A stretch of DNA of 64,000 nt from PALSA-612 sp963755155. Its GTDB lineage: Bacteria; Actinomycetota; Thermoleophilia; Gaiellales; Gaiellaceae. Made by a program: the position numbers and the translations under genes. This document shows, in pieces, positions 8,580 to 16,594 of this stretch (its first letter is position 1; every line of letters starts with the position of its first letter). The stretch covers positions 248,001 through 312,000 of the forward strand of contig CAVWIV010000015.1 in the NCBI GenBank assembly GCA_963755155.1, in the 5' to 3' direction. The notes beneath the pieces were generated by a model that made no database searches, was not told the origin of the DNA, and was given only the letters and a program-made list of their open reading frames with translations.

Positions 8580-10088
8580 ATGAGCAAGGCGTACGAGGAG
8601 CTGAAGAGTCGGGTCGCCGAGGTCGTGGATCTCGCAGGGGCAGGGGCCGTGCTCGGCTGGGATCACCGGACGCAGATGCCGCGGAACGGCGCCGCCGCCC
8701 GCAGCGAGCAGCTGGGCACGCTCTCGAAGATCATCCACACGATGTTCACGGCGCCCGAGATCGGGAAGCTCCTGGAAGAGGCGGAGCCGTGGGCAGAAGA
8801 GCAGGGCTACGACTCCAATGAAGCCGCCTTTGTTCGCGTCGTTCGCCGCGACTACGACAAGCTCGTCCGCGTTCCCCCCGAGCTCACCGCCGCGCTGTCC
8901 CGGCTCTCAGCCGTGGCCGTCCCCGTCTGGGAGGAGGCCCGCGAGAAGTCCGACTGGGCGATGTTCCAGCCGTACCTCGAGCAGGTGATCGATCTGCGGC
9001 AGCAGTACGTCCAGTGCTTCCCGCCCGCCGACGAGGACTACGACCTCCTGCTCGACGACTTCGAGCCGGGCATGAAGACGGCGGAGGTACGCGCGGTGTT
9101 CGACGAGTTGAAGGCCGGCCTCGTGCCGCTCATCGCCGAGATCGCCGAGCGCGATGGCGCCGTCGACGACTCGTGCCTCGAGGGCGAGTTCTCGATCGAC
9201 GCCCAGAAGCAGGTGGAGGGGAAGATCCTCGAGGACTTCGGCTTCACCGCCGACTCCTGGCGGCTCGACGAGACCGTGCATCCCTTCGCCACGCGGTCCG
9301 GCATGGACGACATCCGCCTGACGACGCGACACCACGACGACAACATGCACTCGATCTTCTCCTCGATGCACGAGTTCGGGCACGGCATCTACGAGTACGG
9401 CGTCGATCGCGCGTTTGCGCGCACGCCGGTCGCCCGAGGGGCGTCGCTTGCGCTCCACGAGTCGCAGAGCCGCATGTGGGAGAACCTCGTCGGGCGCAGC
9501 CGGCCGTTCTGGCAGCACTACTTCCCGCTCGTGCAGGACGCGTTCCCGTCGCAGATGAACGGCACCGACGCAGAGGGGTTCTACCGCGCCGTCAACCGCG
9601 TGAAGCCTTCGCTCATCCGCATCGAGGCGGACGAGGCCACGTACAACCTCCACATCATCCTCCGCTTCGAGCTCGAGCAGGACATGACCACCGGCAAGCT
9701 CGCCGCCGCCGACGTGCCCGAGGCCTGGGACGCGAAGATGATGGAGTACCTCGGCGTCGAGGTGCCGGACGTCGCGGACGGCGCGCTCCAGGACACGCAC
9801 TGGGCCGGCGGCTCGATCGGCTACTTCTCGACGTACGCGCTCGGCAACGTCGCCTCGGCGCAGCTCTGGGAGCGGATCTCGGAGGACATCCCCGACGTCT
9901 ACGAGCAGATCGGCCGCGGCGAGTTCACGACGCTTCGCGAGTGGCTCCGCGAGCACGTCCACCAGCACGGGCGGAAGTACATGCCGCAGGAGCTGCTGCA
10001 GCGAGTGACGGGGTCGACTCTCGATCCGAAGCCGCTCCTCGCGTACCTCCGGAAGAAGCTGGGCGAGATCTACGCGCTCGATTCGTAG
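8580..10088 (+). CDS. M32 family metallocarboxypeptidase (Taq carboxypeptidase type)
   Basis: 502 residues, the usual size for M32. The zinc motif HEFGH is at about residues 264-268, followed by ALHESQSRMWEN, which supplies the third ligand, and by the family motifs HHDDNMHSIFSSMHEFGH and THWAGGSIGYFSTYALGN. Enzymes of this family remove C-terminal residues from peptides in the cytoplasm. The ATG at 8580 follows a strong ribosome binding site (GGGGGAGAG), so this gene is leadered, unlike many neighbours. An open frame extends upstream to 8463 but lacks support. The stop codon is part of the next gene's -10 element. Confidence 0.93.
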   Translation: MSKAYEELKSRVAEVVDLAGAGAVLGWDHRTQMPRNGAAARSEQLGTLSKIIHTMFTAPEIGKLLEEAEPWAEEQGYDSNEAAFVRVVRRDYDKLVRVPPELTAALSRLSAVAVPVWEEAREKSDWAMFQPYLEQVIDLRQQYVQCFPPADEDYDLLLDDFEPGMKTAEVRAVFDELKAGLVPLIAEIAERDGAVDDSCLEGEFSIDAQKQVEGKILEDFGFTADSWRLDETVHPFATRSGMDDIRLTTRHHDDNMHSIFSSMHEFGHGIYEYGVDRAFARTPVARGASLALHESQSRMWENLVGRSRPFWQHYFPLVQDAFPSQMNGTDAEGFYRAVNRVKPSLIRIEADEATYNLHIILRFELEQDMTTGKLAAADVPEAWDAKMMEYLGVEVPDVADGALQDTHWAGGSIGYFSTYALGNVASAQLWERISEDIPDVYEQIGRGEFTTLREWLREHVHQHGRKYMPQELLQRVTGSTLDPKPLLAYLRKKLGEIYALDS

Positions 10089-10091
10089 ACT
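10086..10091 (+). promoter_or_regulatory. Candidate -10 element (TAGACT) of the cyclic diphosphoglycerate operon
   Basis: TAGACT includes the TAG stop of the carboxypeptidase gene and ends six bases before the ATG at 10098, giving a predicted leaderless start for the four-gene run. No good -35 is visible. Confidence 0.45.
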
Positions 10092-10097
10092 TTCCGC

Positions 10098-10901
10098 ATG
10101 GCTGCCGGAGCGGAACGTCCTTTCCGGATCGCGCACTTGTCCGACGTCCACTGCGGCGGGCCGTACTTCGTGGCCACGCTGCTCGAGCGCGCGATCGCGG
10201 AGATCAACGACTGGCAGCCCGACCTCGTCGTCTGCTGCGGCGATCTGACGACGTTCGGCTACAAGCCCGAGTTCGCCGAGGCCCGCGCGTACCTCGACCG
10301 CATCGAGTGCGAGGCATTCGTCGTCATCCCGGGGAACCACGACTCGCGCAACGTCGGCTACGTCCATTTCGAGGAGTTCTTCGGGGACCGCAACTCGGTG
10401 CTGCAGGTGGGTGCAGTGACGGTCGTCGCGGTCGACTCGACCGAGCCCGACCTCGATCACGGCCGCATCGGCCGCGGCCGGTACGAGTGGATCGAGGAGC
10501 AGTTCTCGACCGCCGCCGACCTACGCGTGTTCGTCCTGCACCACCACCTGCTGCCGGTGCCGGGCACCGGGCGGGAGCGGAACATCGTCTACGACGCCGG
10601 CGACGCGATCGAGTGCCTCCAGCGCTCGGGTGTCGACCTCGTCCTCTCGGGTCACAAGCACGTGCCGTACGCCTGGCGGCTCGAGGACATGTTCATCGTC
10701 AACACGGGCACCGTCTCGTCGCTGCGCCTCCGGGGCAATACGCGGCCCTGTTACAACGTCATCGAGGTCGACGGCGAGCACGTGGAGGTGCGCCGCCGCT
10801 ATCCGTACCACGGCGAGGAGCTGATGATCCGGTTCTCGACGCAGACCCTCGACTACGTGAAGTCGACCGAGGAGATCGAGGAGGAGGTCGGCGCGTCGTG
10901 A
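10098..10901 (+). CDS. Calcineurin-like metallophosphoesterase
   Basis: 267 residues with all metal motifs of the class III phosphodiesterase (CpdA/Rv0805-like) family: HLSDVH near residue 13, GDLTTFGY near 46, GNHDSRN near 81, HHHLLP near 148 and SGHKHVP near 183. Such enzymes hydrolyse phosphomonoesters or cyclic phosphodiesters with two metal ions. The stop overlaps the GTG of the cyclic diphosphoglycerate synthetase gene by 4 bp. That coupling makes a role in cyclic 2,3-diphosphoglycerate breakdown worth testing, but this is inference from position only. The ATG start is set by the TAGACT hexamer six bases upstream. Confidence 0.88.
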   Translation: MAAGAERPFRIAHLSDVHCGGPYFVATLLERAIAEINDWQPDLVVCCGDLTTFGYKPEFAEARAYLDRIECEAFVVIPGNHDSRNVGYVHFEEFFGDRNSVLQVGAVTVVAVDSTEPDLDHGRIGRGRYEWIEEQFSTAADLRVFVLHHHLLPVPGTGRERNIVYDAGDAIECLQRSGVDLVLSGHKHVPYAWRLEDMFIVNTGTVSSLRLRGNTRPCYNVIEVDGEHVEVRRRYPYHGEELMIRFSTQTLDYVKSTEEIEEEVGAS

Positions 10902-12110
10902 GGGCCGTCGCGGTCATCGACGGCGAGCACTACGCCGACGTCGTGCGATCCGCGCTGGACGAGTTGCCGCACGAGTTCGTCGCCGCGGTGCTCGTCGGCG
11001 GGGTAGAGAAGCTGCGCGGCGGGGAACAATACGGCGTGCCGTTGGTCGAGAATCTCGATGCGACTCTCGCGTACGAGCCCGAGCTCGTGGTCGATCTCTC
11101 CGACGAGCCGGTGCTGCCCCCGCAGCGGCGACTCGAGCTGGCGAGCCGCTCGCTCGCGCTCGGCCTCCGCTACCTCGGGCCGGACTTCGACTTCGAGCCC
11201 CCGCGGTACGAGCCGTTCGGGCTGCCGTCGCTCGCCGTCATCGGCACCGGCAAGCGGATCGGGAAGACGGCGCTTACCGGCCAGCTCGCGCGCGTCCTCT
11301 CACGCGACCGCGACGTAGTCGTCGTCGCGATGGGTCGCGGCGGCCCTGCCGAGCCCGAGCTGATCGAGGCTGCGCCGACGCTCAACAGCCTGCTCGAGCT
11401 GTCGAGGTCAGGGCGTCACGCCGCGTCGGATCACTTCGAGACGGCCGCGCTGACAGGCGTACGCACGATCGGCTGTCGCCGCTGTGGCGGAGGGCTGGCC
11501 GGGCAAGTCGCGAGCTCGAACGTCGCCGCAGGGGCCCGTTTGGCAGAGGAGCTCGCGCCGGAGCTCGTCGTCTTCGACGGGAGTGGCGCTGCGATACCGC
11601 CTGTGGCCACCGACCGCCGCATACTCGTCACCTCGGGCGCGCAGGACGTCCGTGCCGGGCTCAATGCCTACCGCGTGCTCGTCTCCGACCTCGTAGTCGC
11701 GACCGGTGTCGACGACGACCAGGCGGCGGCGATCAGCGAGCTGAAGGACGCTCCCCGTCGTCCGCTGCGAGCTCCGCCTCGAGCCGGTCGAGCCCATCGA
11801 GGGCCGCGTGGCGGTGTTCGCGGCGGGACCGGCCTCGACCGACCATCTGGAGGCTGACGTCGTCGCCATGTCCGCAAACCTTGCGGATCGCGCGAAGTTG
11901 CGCGAGGATCTCGCCTCCATCGATGCGGAGACGTACGTGATCGAGATCAAGGCCGCAGCCATCGACGTCGTCGCCGAGGCCGCGCTCGAGCGCGGCGCGC
12001 GCGTCGTCTTCGCGCGCAACGACGTCGTGTCGCTGCCAGGCGAGCCCGACCTCGACGCCGAGCTCCGAGCGCTCGCGGACGCGGCCGTGGCAGAAAGGGT
12101 GCCGGCGTGA
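10898..12110 (+). CDS. Cyclic 2,3-diphosphoglycerate synthetase, frameshifted
   Basis: About 403 residues once one break is repaired. A P-loop-like GTGKRIGKT lies near residue 117 and the protein has the layout of the COG2403 family, to which the cyclic 2,3-diphosphoglycerate synthetase of Methanothermus fervidus belongs. That enzyme closes 2,3-diphosphoglycerate into its cyclic anhydride using ATP. The identification rests on the overall pattern and on the next gene, which encodes the preceding enzyme. The frame changes near 11750 (…AAISELKD joins LPVVRCELRLEPVEPIEG). GTG at 10898 and the stop both overlap neighbours by 4 bp, so translation is coupled. Confidence 0.72.
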
Positions 12111-13021
12111 CCGAGCCGCGGCGTCTCGACCACCTGCCGCTGGGCGGCGAGGATGGGCTGCCGTACTCGAAGGGCCTCCTGGCGCGCGCGCTCGTCGCCA
12201 CAGGGTTGCCGGCGCTGCGCGCGTGGGAGCTCGCCCTGCGCGTCGAGACCGATCTCGAGCTCCGTCGCGAGACGTCCGTCGATCTCGAGCGTCTCGAGGA
12301 GCTCGCCCAGGAGGTGCTGGGCGAGAGCGAGGGCGTCGACGCCGTGCGCAGGCTGCGCCGCTACCGCGAGCTGCAGGAGCTCGACCTGCCGATCGTCGTT
12401 CTCGTCGGCGGCGGCACCGGCACCGGGAAGTCCCGTGTGGCGACGGAGATCGCCTACCGGCTGGGAATCACGCGCGTCACGTCGACCGACTTCATCCGGC
12501 AGACGATGCGCGCGTTCTTCTCGGAGGAGTTCATGCCGTCGATCCACTACTCGAGCTTCGAGGCGGGCCCGTCGGCGCCGGAAGCGGACGACCCGACGCT
12601 GGCGGGGTACCTCGACCAGACGCGGAACGTCCTCGTCGGCGTTCGCGCCGTCATCGAGCGGGCGCTCCAGGAGGGCTGGTCGATGGTGCTCGAGGGCGTC
12701 CATCTCGTGCCGGGCATGCTGCCGCCGGTGGAGGGCGCCCTTGCGGTGCAGTGCGTCCTCGAGATCGAGAGCGAGGATGTCCACGCGGGCCACTTCTGGG
12801 TACGGGACTCGTCCACAGAGGGCCTGCGGCCTGTCGGGCGCTACATCGAGCAGCTGGACGAGATTCGCCGTGTCCAGCGGTACATCATCGACCGGGCACA
12901 CCGTTACGACGTGCCGGTGATCGAGAACTCGAGCCTCGACGCGACCATCGGTGAGGTCATGGATCTCGTGCTCGCGAGCGCCGAGCGACTCGGCGCGGTC
13001 GGCAGTGGCCTCGCCCGCTGA
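12107..13021 (+). CDS. 2-phosphoglycerate kinase
   Basis: 304 residues. An N-terminal ATP-cone-like segment (about 15-85) is followed by a P-loop kinase domain with VGGGTGTGKSRVA near residue 100 and STDFIRQTMR plus PSIHYSSFEAG, which match 2-phosphoglycerate kinases of methanogens and some actinobacteria. It phosphorylates 2-phosphoglycerate to 2,3-diphosphoglycerate, the substrate of the cyclic synthetase encoded just upstream. In thermophilic methanogens the product stabilises proteins and stores phosphate. What it does here is not known. The GTG start overlaps the previous stop (GTGA) and the next gene begins inside its last codons. Confidence 0.85.
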   Translation: MTEPRRLDHLPLGGEDGLPYSKGLLARALVATGLPALRAWELALRVETDLELRRETSVDLERLEELAQEVLGESEGVDAVRRLRRYRELQELDLPIVVLVGGGTGTGKSRVATEIAYRLGITRVTSTDFIRQTMRAFFSEEFMPSIHYSSFEAGPSAPEADDPTLAGYLDQTRNVLVGVRAVIERALQEGWSMVLEGVHLVPGMLPPVEGALAVQCVLEIESEDVHAGHFWVRDSSTEGLRPVGRYIEQLDEIRRVQRYIIDRAHRYDVPVIENSSLDATIGEVMDLVLASAERLGAVGSGLAR

Positions 13022-13997
13022 CGGCGGGCAGGGCCGCGCCTGTCTCTGCGAGCTGTACGCGCAGTCGACCGAGCGCGCCGCCCTCGCGAGCGCCCGGTTC
13101 CTCGGGGCCGGTAGCCAGGAGAGCGCAGAAGAAGCCGCGTTTTCCAGCATGGGGTCGTCGCTCGACTTGCTCCCGATCTCTGGCCGCGTGGTGATCGGCG
13201 GCGAGAGTGACGACGACCAGCTCGTGGCGGGCACCGAGCTCGGAGCGGGTGGGGAGGAGGTCGACCTGGCCCTCGATCCACTCGAAGGACGCGGGGTCGT
13301 CGCGCGCGGCGGCCAGGGGGCGATGTCGATCGTCGCCGTCGCCGGCCGTGACTCGATGCCGCCACTGCCCGACATGTACATGCGTCAGATCGCCGTCGGC
13401 CCGCGCGCACGCGGCGCCGTCGACCTGCTGCGCCCTGTGGAGGAGAACGTCAGGGCGATCGCCGAGGCGTTCGGCCGTGCTCCCAACGACATCACGACGA
13501 TCGTCCTCGACCGCCCTCGCCACGAGGACCTCGTCGAGGACATCCGCAAGGCCGGCGCGCGCATCAAGCTCATCCCCGACGGCACGGTGACGGCCGCCAT
13601 CTCGGCGGCCATCCGCGGCACGAACGACCACCTTTCGATCGGCATCGGCGGCACGCGGCAGGCGGTGATGACCGCGGCCGCGCTTCGCTGCCTCGGCGGG
13701 GAGCTTCAGGCCCAGCTCTGGCCGACGTCGCGCCGCGAGATCGAGGCCGCACGCGAGCACGGAATCGAGGACATCGATCGCGTGTTCAAGACCGAGGACC
13801 TCGCGCCAGGCGACATCATCTTCGCCGCGACCGGCGTTTCCACCGGCGACCTGCTCCAGGGGGTGCGTTTCCTCGCCGACAGCGCGACGACGCACTCGCT
13901 CGTCATGTGCACGCGGTGCAACTGGGTGCGCTTCGTGGACGGGATCCACTTCTTCGCGCGAGAGCGGCGCGAGGAAGTGCGGCTACCCGGTCACTAA
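13005..13997 (+). CDS. GlpX-like protein with altered active-site residues
   Basis: 330 residues matching class II fructose-1,6-bisphosphatase (GlpX) along its length, including GGQGAMSIVAVAGRDSMPPLP and GDIIFAATGVSTGDLLQGV. Key positions differ from active GlpX: the usual GRGDK loop reads GAGSQ, GEGE.DEAP reads GGESDDDQ, DPLEGT reads DPLEGR, and GGAPEG reads GGTRQA. Several metal or phosphate ligands are therefore missing, and ordinary bisphosphatase activity is doubtful. The GTG start overlaps the 2-phosphoglycerate kinase gene by 17 bp, placing it in the cyclic diphosphoglycerate operon. It may be a regulatory pseudoenzyme or act on another substrate. Confidence 0.8.
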   Translation: MASPADGGQGRACLCELYAQSTERAALASARFLGAGSQESAEEAAFSSMGSSLDLLPISGRVVIGGESDDDQLVAGTELGAGGEEVDLALDPLEGRGVVARGGQGAMSIVAVAGRDSMPPLPDMYMRQIAVGPRARGAVDLLRPVEENVRAIAEAFGRAPNDITTIVLDRPRHEDLVEDIRKAGARIKLIPDGTVTAAISAAIRGTNDHLSIGIGGTRQAVMTAAALRCLGGELQAQLWPTSRREIEAAREHGIEDIDRVFKTEDLAPGDIIFAATGVSTGDLLQGVRFLADSATTHSLVMCTRCNWVRFVDGIHFFARERREEVRLPGH

Positions 13998-14157
13998 GGA
14001 GGGCTTGGCGGAACAGTGACTGTGCCGCCAGAACGCACCGGATCGCCGCGCTGCCGTGTCCTCGGTCGCCCACGTACTTCAGTACGCAGGCTCCTGCGTC
14101 CTTGCAGCGCGACGCCCGGAGCGCCCTGGCGACGAGCACCGTCCCGCCAAACCCTCC
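13998..14157 (-). repeat. Dispersed structured repeat, copy 1
   Basis: A 160 bp element beginning directly after the stop codon of the GlpX-like gene. Its ends are 14 bp inverted repeats (GGAGGGCTTGGCGG and CCGCCAAACCCTCC on the plus strand). The reverse complement aligns over its full length with 62975-63139, sharing blocks such as GCAAGGACGCAGG and GTACGTGGGCGACCGAGGAC. It can fold into a long hairpin. There is no transposase, so it looks like a miniature mobile or REP-like element. It also supplies the sequence just upstream of the next gene's -10. Confidence 0.8.
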
Positions 14158-14163
14158 TACGAC

Positions 14164-14169
14164 TACACT
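14164..14169 (+). promoter_or_regulatory. Candidate -10 element (TACACT) of the DUF59 gene
   Basis: TACACT ends six bases before the ATG at 14176, a leaderless arrangement. It lies seven bases beyond the end of the structured repeat, so any -35 would have to lie inside the repeat. Confidence 0.45.
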
Positions 14170-14175
14170 CGCGTC

Positions 14176-14478
14176 ATGCCTACGAAAGAGGACGTGCTCC
14201 AAGCACTGCATCGGGTCGAGGACCCGGAGCTCGGCATGGACATCGTCGACCTCGGGCTCGTCTACGACGTTGAGATCGAGCCCGAGAAAGTGAAGGTCAT
14301 CCACACGCTCACGTCGATGGGTTGTCCGGCAGGGCCGATGATCCAGGAGGACATGCGAACCACCGTCGCCGAGTCGTTCCCGGACGTGAGGGACATCGAG
14401 CTCGAGCTGACCTGGGACCCGCCGTGGACGCCGGACAAGATGTCAGACGACGCGAAGTTCATCCTCGGCTTCGGCTAG
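14176..14478 (+). CDS. DUF59/MIP18 family iron-sulfur assembly protein (SufT/PaaD-like)
   Basis: 100 residues covering the whole DUF59 domain: VEDPELGMDIVDLGLVYDV and the conserved cysteine motif TSMGCPAGPMI, ending DPPWTPDKMSDDAKFILGFG. Family members such as SufT and the CIA protein MIP18 help mature iron-sulfur proteins. No suf genes are next to it, so the client is unknown. The ATG is fixed by TACACT six bases upstream. A longer in-frame ORF from 14056 lies inside the repeat and is rejected as the start. Confidence 0.87.
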   Translation: MPTKEDVLQALHRVEDPELGMDIVDLGLVYDVEIEPEKVKVIHTLTSMGCPAGPMIQEDMRTTVAESFPDVRDIELELTWDPPWTPDKMSDDAKFILGFG

Positions 14479-14501
14479 GCCAGCTCGAGCTCTACTGATG
14501 C

Positions 14502-15539
14502 TTACGTGCGGGCGGCTGCCTTTCTCGCCGCCTTCTTACGCGTAGCCGGCTTCTTGGCTGCAGCTTTCGGCTTGGCCGCCCGGCGCGGCTTGGCCGCCGT
14601 GCTCTTCCCGTTGGCGACCTCGCCGGTCGCCGTCTTGGGGAGACCAGCCTTCGAACGCAGCTTGGCTGCGATCTCCGCGATCTCCTCCGGAGCGTAGTCC
14701 GGGGCAAAGACCGCCGGCTGGGCCGGTAGGTCGAACGCCGGCACTCCAGCCGGCGCTTCGTCGACGACCATGAGGTCTTCCCCCGTTTCGGGATGTGGCC
14801 CGTTGAAGACGGCGGGGAGCTCCAGGTAGTCGTCGGGGGAGAAGCGATAGAGGCGCAGGTGCTCGCCTCGCTCGATGTGTGGCTTGCAGTCGGGGATCTT
14901 GTCGGTCGGAATTCTCGGCGAGGGAAACAGCTTCATCAGGTCGGCCCCGGTCAATCGCTCCAACGCCCTGGCGTAGGCGACCTGGTGCACGCCGCCGCGC
15001 ACCAGCAGATAGCCGGTCAGAGCGCGGGCGGCTGGATGCTCGACCATCTCCCACACCTTCAGCTTGCCGTTTCGGGCTCCGGTCTCCAGGAAGAAGTTGT
15101 GGGTCAGGTCCTCCACAAGATCTCCCGAGGAGAACACGTAGTCGCCGTTCCATGGGCGGCCCAGCGAGTCCTGTGGCAAGGCACCTTGACCGCCGGCGAG
15201 GAAGTGATGCGGGTTCCCGACACCTTTCAATGGCGCCAGGGATGCCTTGGGTGCGCGCCCATCGTCGGTCGGCGAGGCACCCGTCAGCATCGTGTTGATG
15301 GTCAACGCCACCAGCTCGACGTGGCCGAACTCTTCGGCAGCGATGTTCGCGACGAGGTCGTAGAAGGGTCGTGCACCCTGGCGGTTTCGGAAGTTGAAGG
15401 ACTGGAAGGTGTAGTTGAGGAACGTCGACATCTCCCCGAACTTTCCGCCCAGCAACTCCTGAACAGCCCGTGCGCCCTCGGGGTCGGGCTCCGAGGGCGG
15501 GGGCAACTCGACTGCGATGCGATCAATGCGGCGGATCAT
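14502..15539 (-). CDS. Manganese catalase with a lysine/alanine-rich tail
   Basis: 345 residues. The four-helix ferritin-like catalase core shows GGKFGEMSTF (Glu ligand), AAEEFGHVE (Glu and His ligands), THNFFLETGARNGKLKVWEM and RGGVHQVAY (second-site Glu and His). It should break down hydrogen peroxide with a dimanganese centre, without haem. Unlike most family members it ends in about 30 residues of K/A/R/P repeats (about 313-345), similar to histone H1-like tails and perhaps able to bind DNA. It lies 12 bp downstream of a small helical protein gene and is probably co-transcribed with it. Confidence 0.92.
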   Translation of the reverse strand: MIRRIDRIAVELPPPSEPDPEGARAVQELLGGKFGEMSTFLNYTFQSFNFRNRQGARPFYDLVANIAAEEFGHVELVALTINTMLTGASPTDDGRAPKASLAPLKGVGNPHHFLAGGQGALPQDSLGRPWNGDYVFSSGDLVEDLTHNFFLETGARNGKLKVWEMVEHPAARALTGYLLVRGGVHQVAYARALERLTGADLMKLFPSPRIPTDKIPDCKPHIERGEHLRLYRFSPDDYLELPAVFNGPHPETGEDLMVVDEAPAGVPAFDLPAQPAVFAPDYAPEEIAEIAAKLRSKAGLPKTATGEVANGKSTAAKPRRAAKPKAAAKKPATRKKAARKAAART

Positions 15540-15551
15540 CGTCCGGCCCGC

Positions 15552-16046
15552 TTACGCTTCGTCGTCGGGGTCTTCTTCGGCTGCCAGCTCGAGTGACGTC
15601 TCTGTGACGCCCTTGAGGTGGCCCTGCTGAATGGGCAGCGCCCACTCCACGAGCTCGCGAACTTCTGCGGAGCCCTTCTTCTCGTTCAGCTTCTTCAGCA
15701 CCGACCAGTGCCCGACCTCGCCGGCCTCCGCCATGGTGAGGAACTCGAAGCCGTCGAGCGCGTCGGCGTCGTCGTCGAGGTACGTGGCCATCATCTCCGC
15801 ACCCTTGGCCTTCGTCGCCCGCGCTTCTTCGAGGATGGCAGTCTTCTTGCCGTCCAGATCGTCTGCGAGCTCCGTGCAGCGCCGCTCGGTCTCTGTTGCC
15901 TCTTCGTGCATCCGCTCGAGCCTCGACACAAGCTCGGGATGCTCCTCCTTGGCCAGAGTCGTCACCTTCTTCGTCGCCGCCTGCGCCGCCATGGCCAATC
16001 CGGTTACTTCTCCCAGCTTCGCCTCGAGCTTCGTAAGGTCTGCCAC
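15552..16046 (-). CDS. Helical ferritin-like protein linked to Mn catalase
   Basis: 164 residues, almost entirely predicted helix, acidic at the end (ELAAEEDPDDEA). The pattern of helices with MHEEATETERRCTELADDL and FEFLTMAEAGEVGHWSVLKKL suggests a ferritin- or hemerythrin-like bundle, with E.GHW as a possible metal motif. I cannot assign a named family. The GTG at 16046 follows an AAGGAG ribosome binding site with good spacing, and a TAGAGC hexamer lies farther upstream. The gene runs into the manganese catalase gene after 12 bp, so a shared oxidative stress role is inferred. Confidence 0.65.
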   Translation of the reverse strand: MADLTKLEAKLGEVTGLAMAAQAATKKVTTLAKEEHPELVSRLERMHEEATETERRCTELADDLDGKKTAILEEARATKAKGAEMMATYLDDDADALDGFEFLTMAEAGEVGHWSVLKKLNEKKGSAEVRELVEWALPIQQGHLKGVTETSLELAAEEDPDDEA

Positions 16047-16124
16047 CGTGAGACTCCTTCCCGTAGGGGGTTGCGCGTCCGCTCTACCCTGCGCGGGCGG
16101 CTCTGTAAACGAGGTTTGGAGCGG

Positions 16125-16550
16125 CTAGCCCTTACGGGTGGCGTTCCATTTGCGAACGCCGGAGTCGCACGTCGCCGGAGGGACGAAGGCGTAGTCCGTT
16201 CGCTTCGACCTGAGGGTGCCGCTCGCCTTCGACCCCGAGATCTTCCCCTTGAGGAACGACTGGGAGAACGTCGTCGAGAAGTTGCCCTTGCCGCTCACGG
16301 GAATGCCCGTCTTCGAGGTCGTCCGTGACGAGCCCGAGCCGCAACTGTCGGTGAACGCGAAGGCGTACTCCGAGATCTTCCCCGCGCGCGTGAGCGTAAA
16401 GCAGATCGACTTCCCCTGTGACGTCTTGCCGGCGTAGCGCACGCCGCCGAGCTTGCAGAGCTCACCTTTCGACACGGCTGCGGGGAGCGGGAGCGAGAAC
16501 GCGACCGCTAGCGCCGCCAGAACAGTCACAAGAGCCGCAGCTCGTGCCAT
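16125..16550 (-). CDS. Secreted protein of unknown function
   Basis: 141 residues with a clear signal peptide (ARAAALVTVLAALAVAFSLPLPAAV, cleavage near residue 27). The mature part has four cysteines (CKLGG, SICFTL, DSCGSG, ATCDSG) that could form two disulfides, and an aromatic and Gly/Ser-rich beta-type sequence (GNFSTTFSQSFLKGKISGSKASGTL). No family is recognised. An internal ATG of a longer shadow frame is used as the start because the signal peptide begins there. It is flanked by the catalase pair and an oxidoreductase gene without close linkage. Confidence 0.65.
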   Translation of the reverse strand: MARAAALVTVLAALAVAFSLPLPAAVSKGELCKLGGVRYAGKTSQGKSICFTLTRAGKISEYAFAFTDSCGSGSSRTTSKTGIPVSGKGNFSTTFSQSFLKGKISGSKASGTLRSKRTDYAFVPPATCDSGVRKWNATRKG

Positions 16551-16594
16551 TCGCCTCAAGCGCGAGCATCTCAGACCTCTCCCGCAAGTCAAGC

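Noticed and set aside
9014..11857. A 947-codon plus-strand frame spanning the carboxypeptidase, phosphoesterase and synthetase genes
   Set aside because: Only its last part is real coding sequence (the synthetase from 10898). The rest is a shifted-frame shadow of two well-supported genes.
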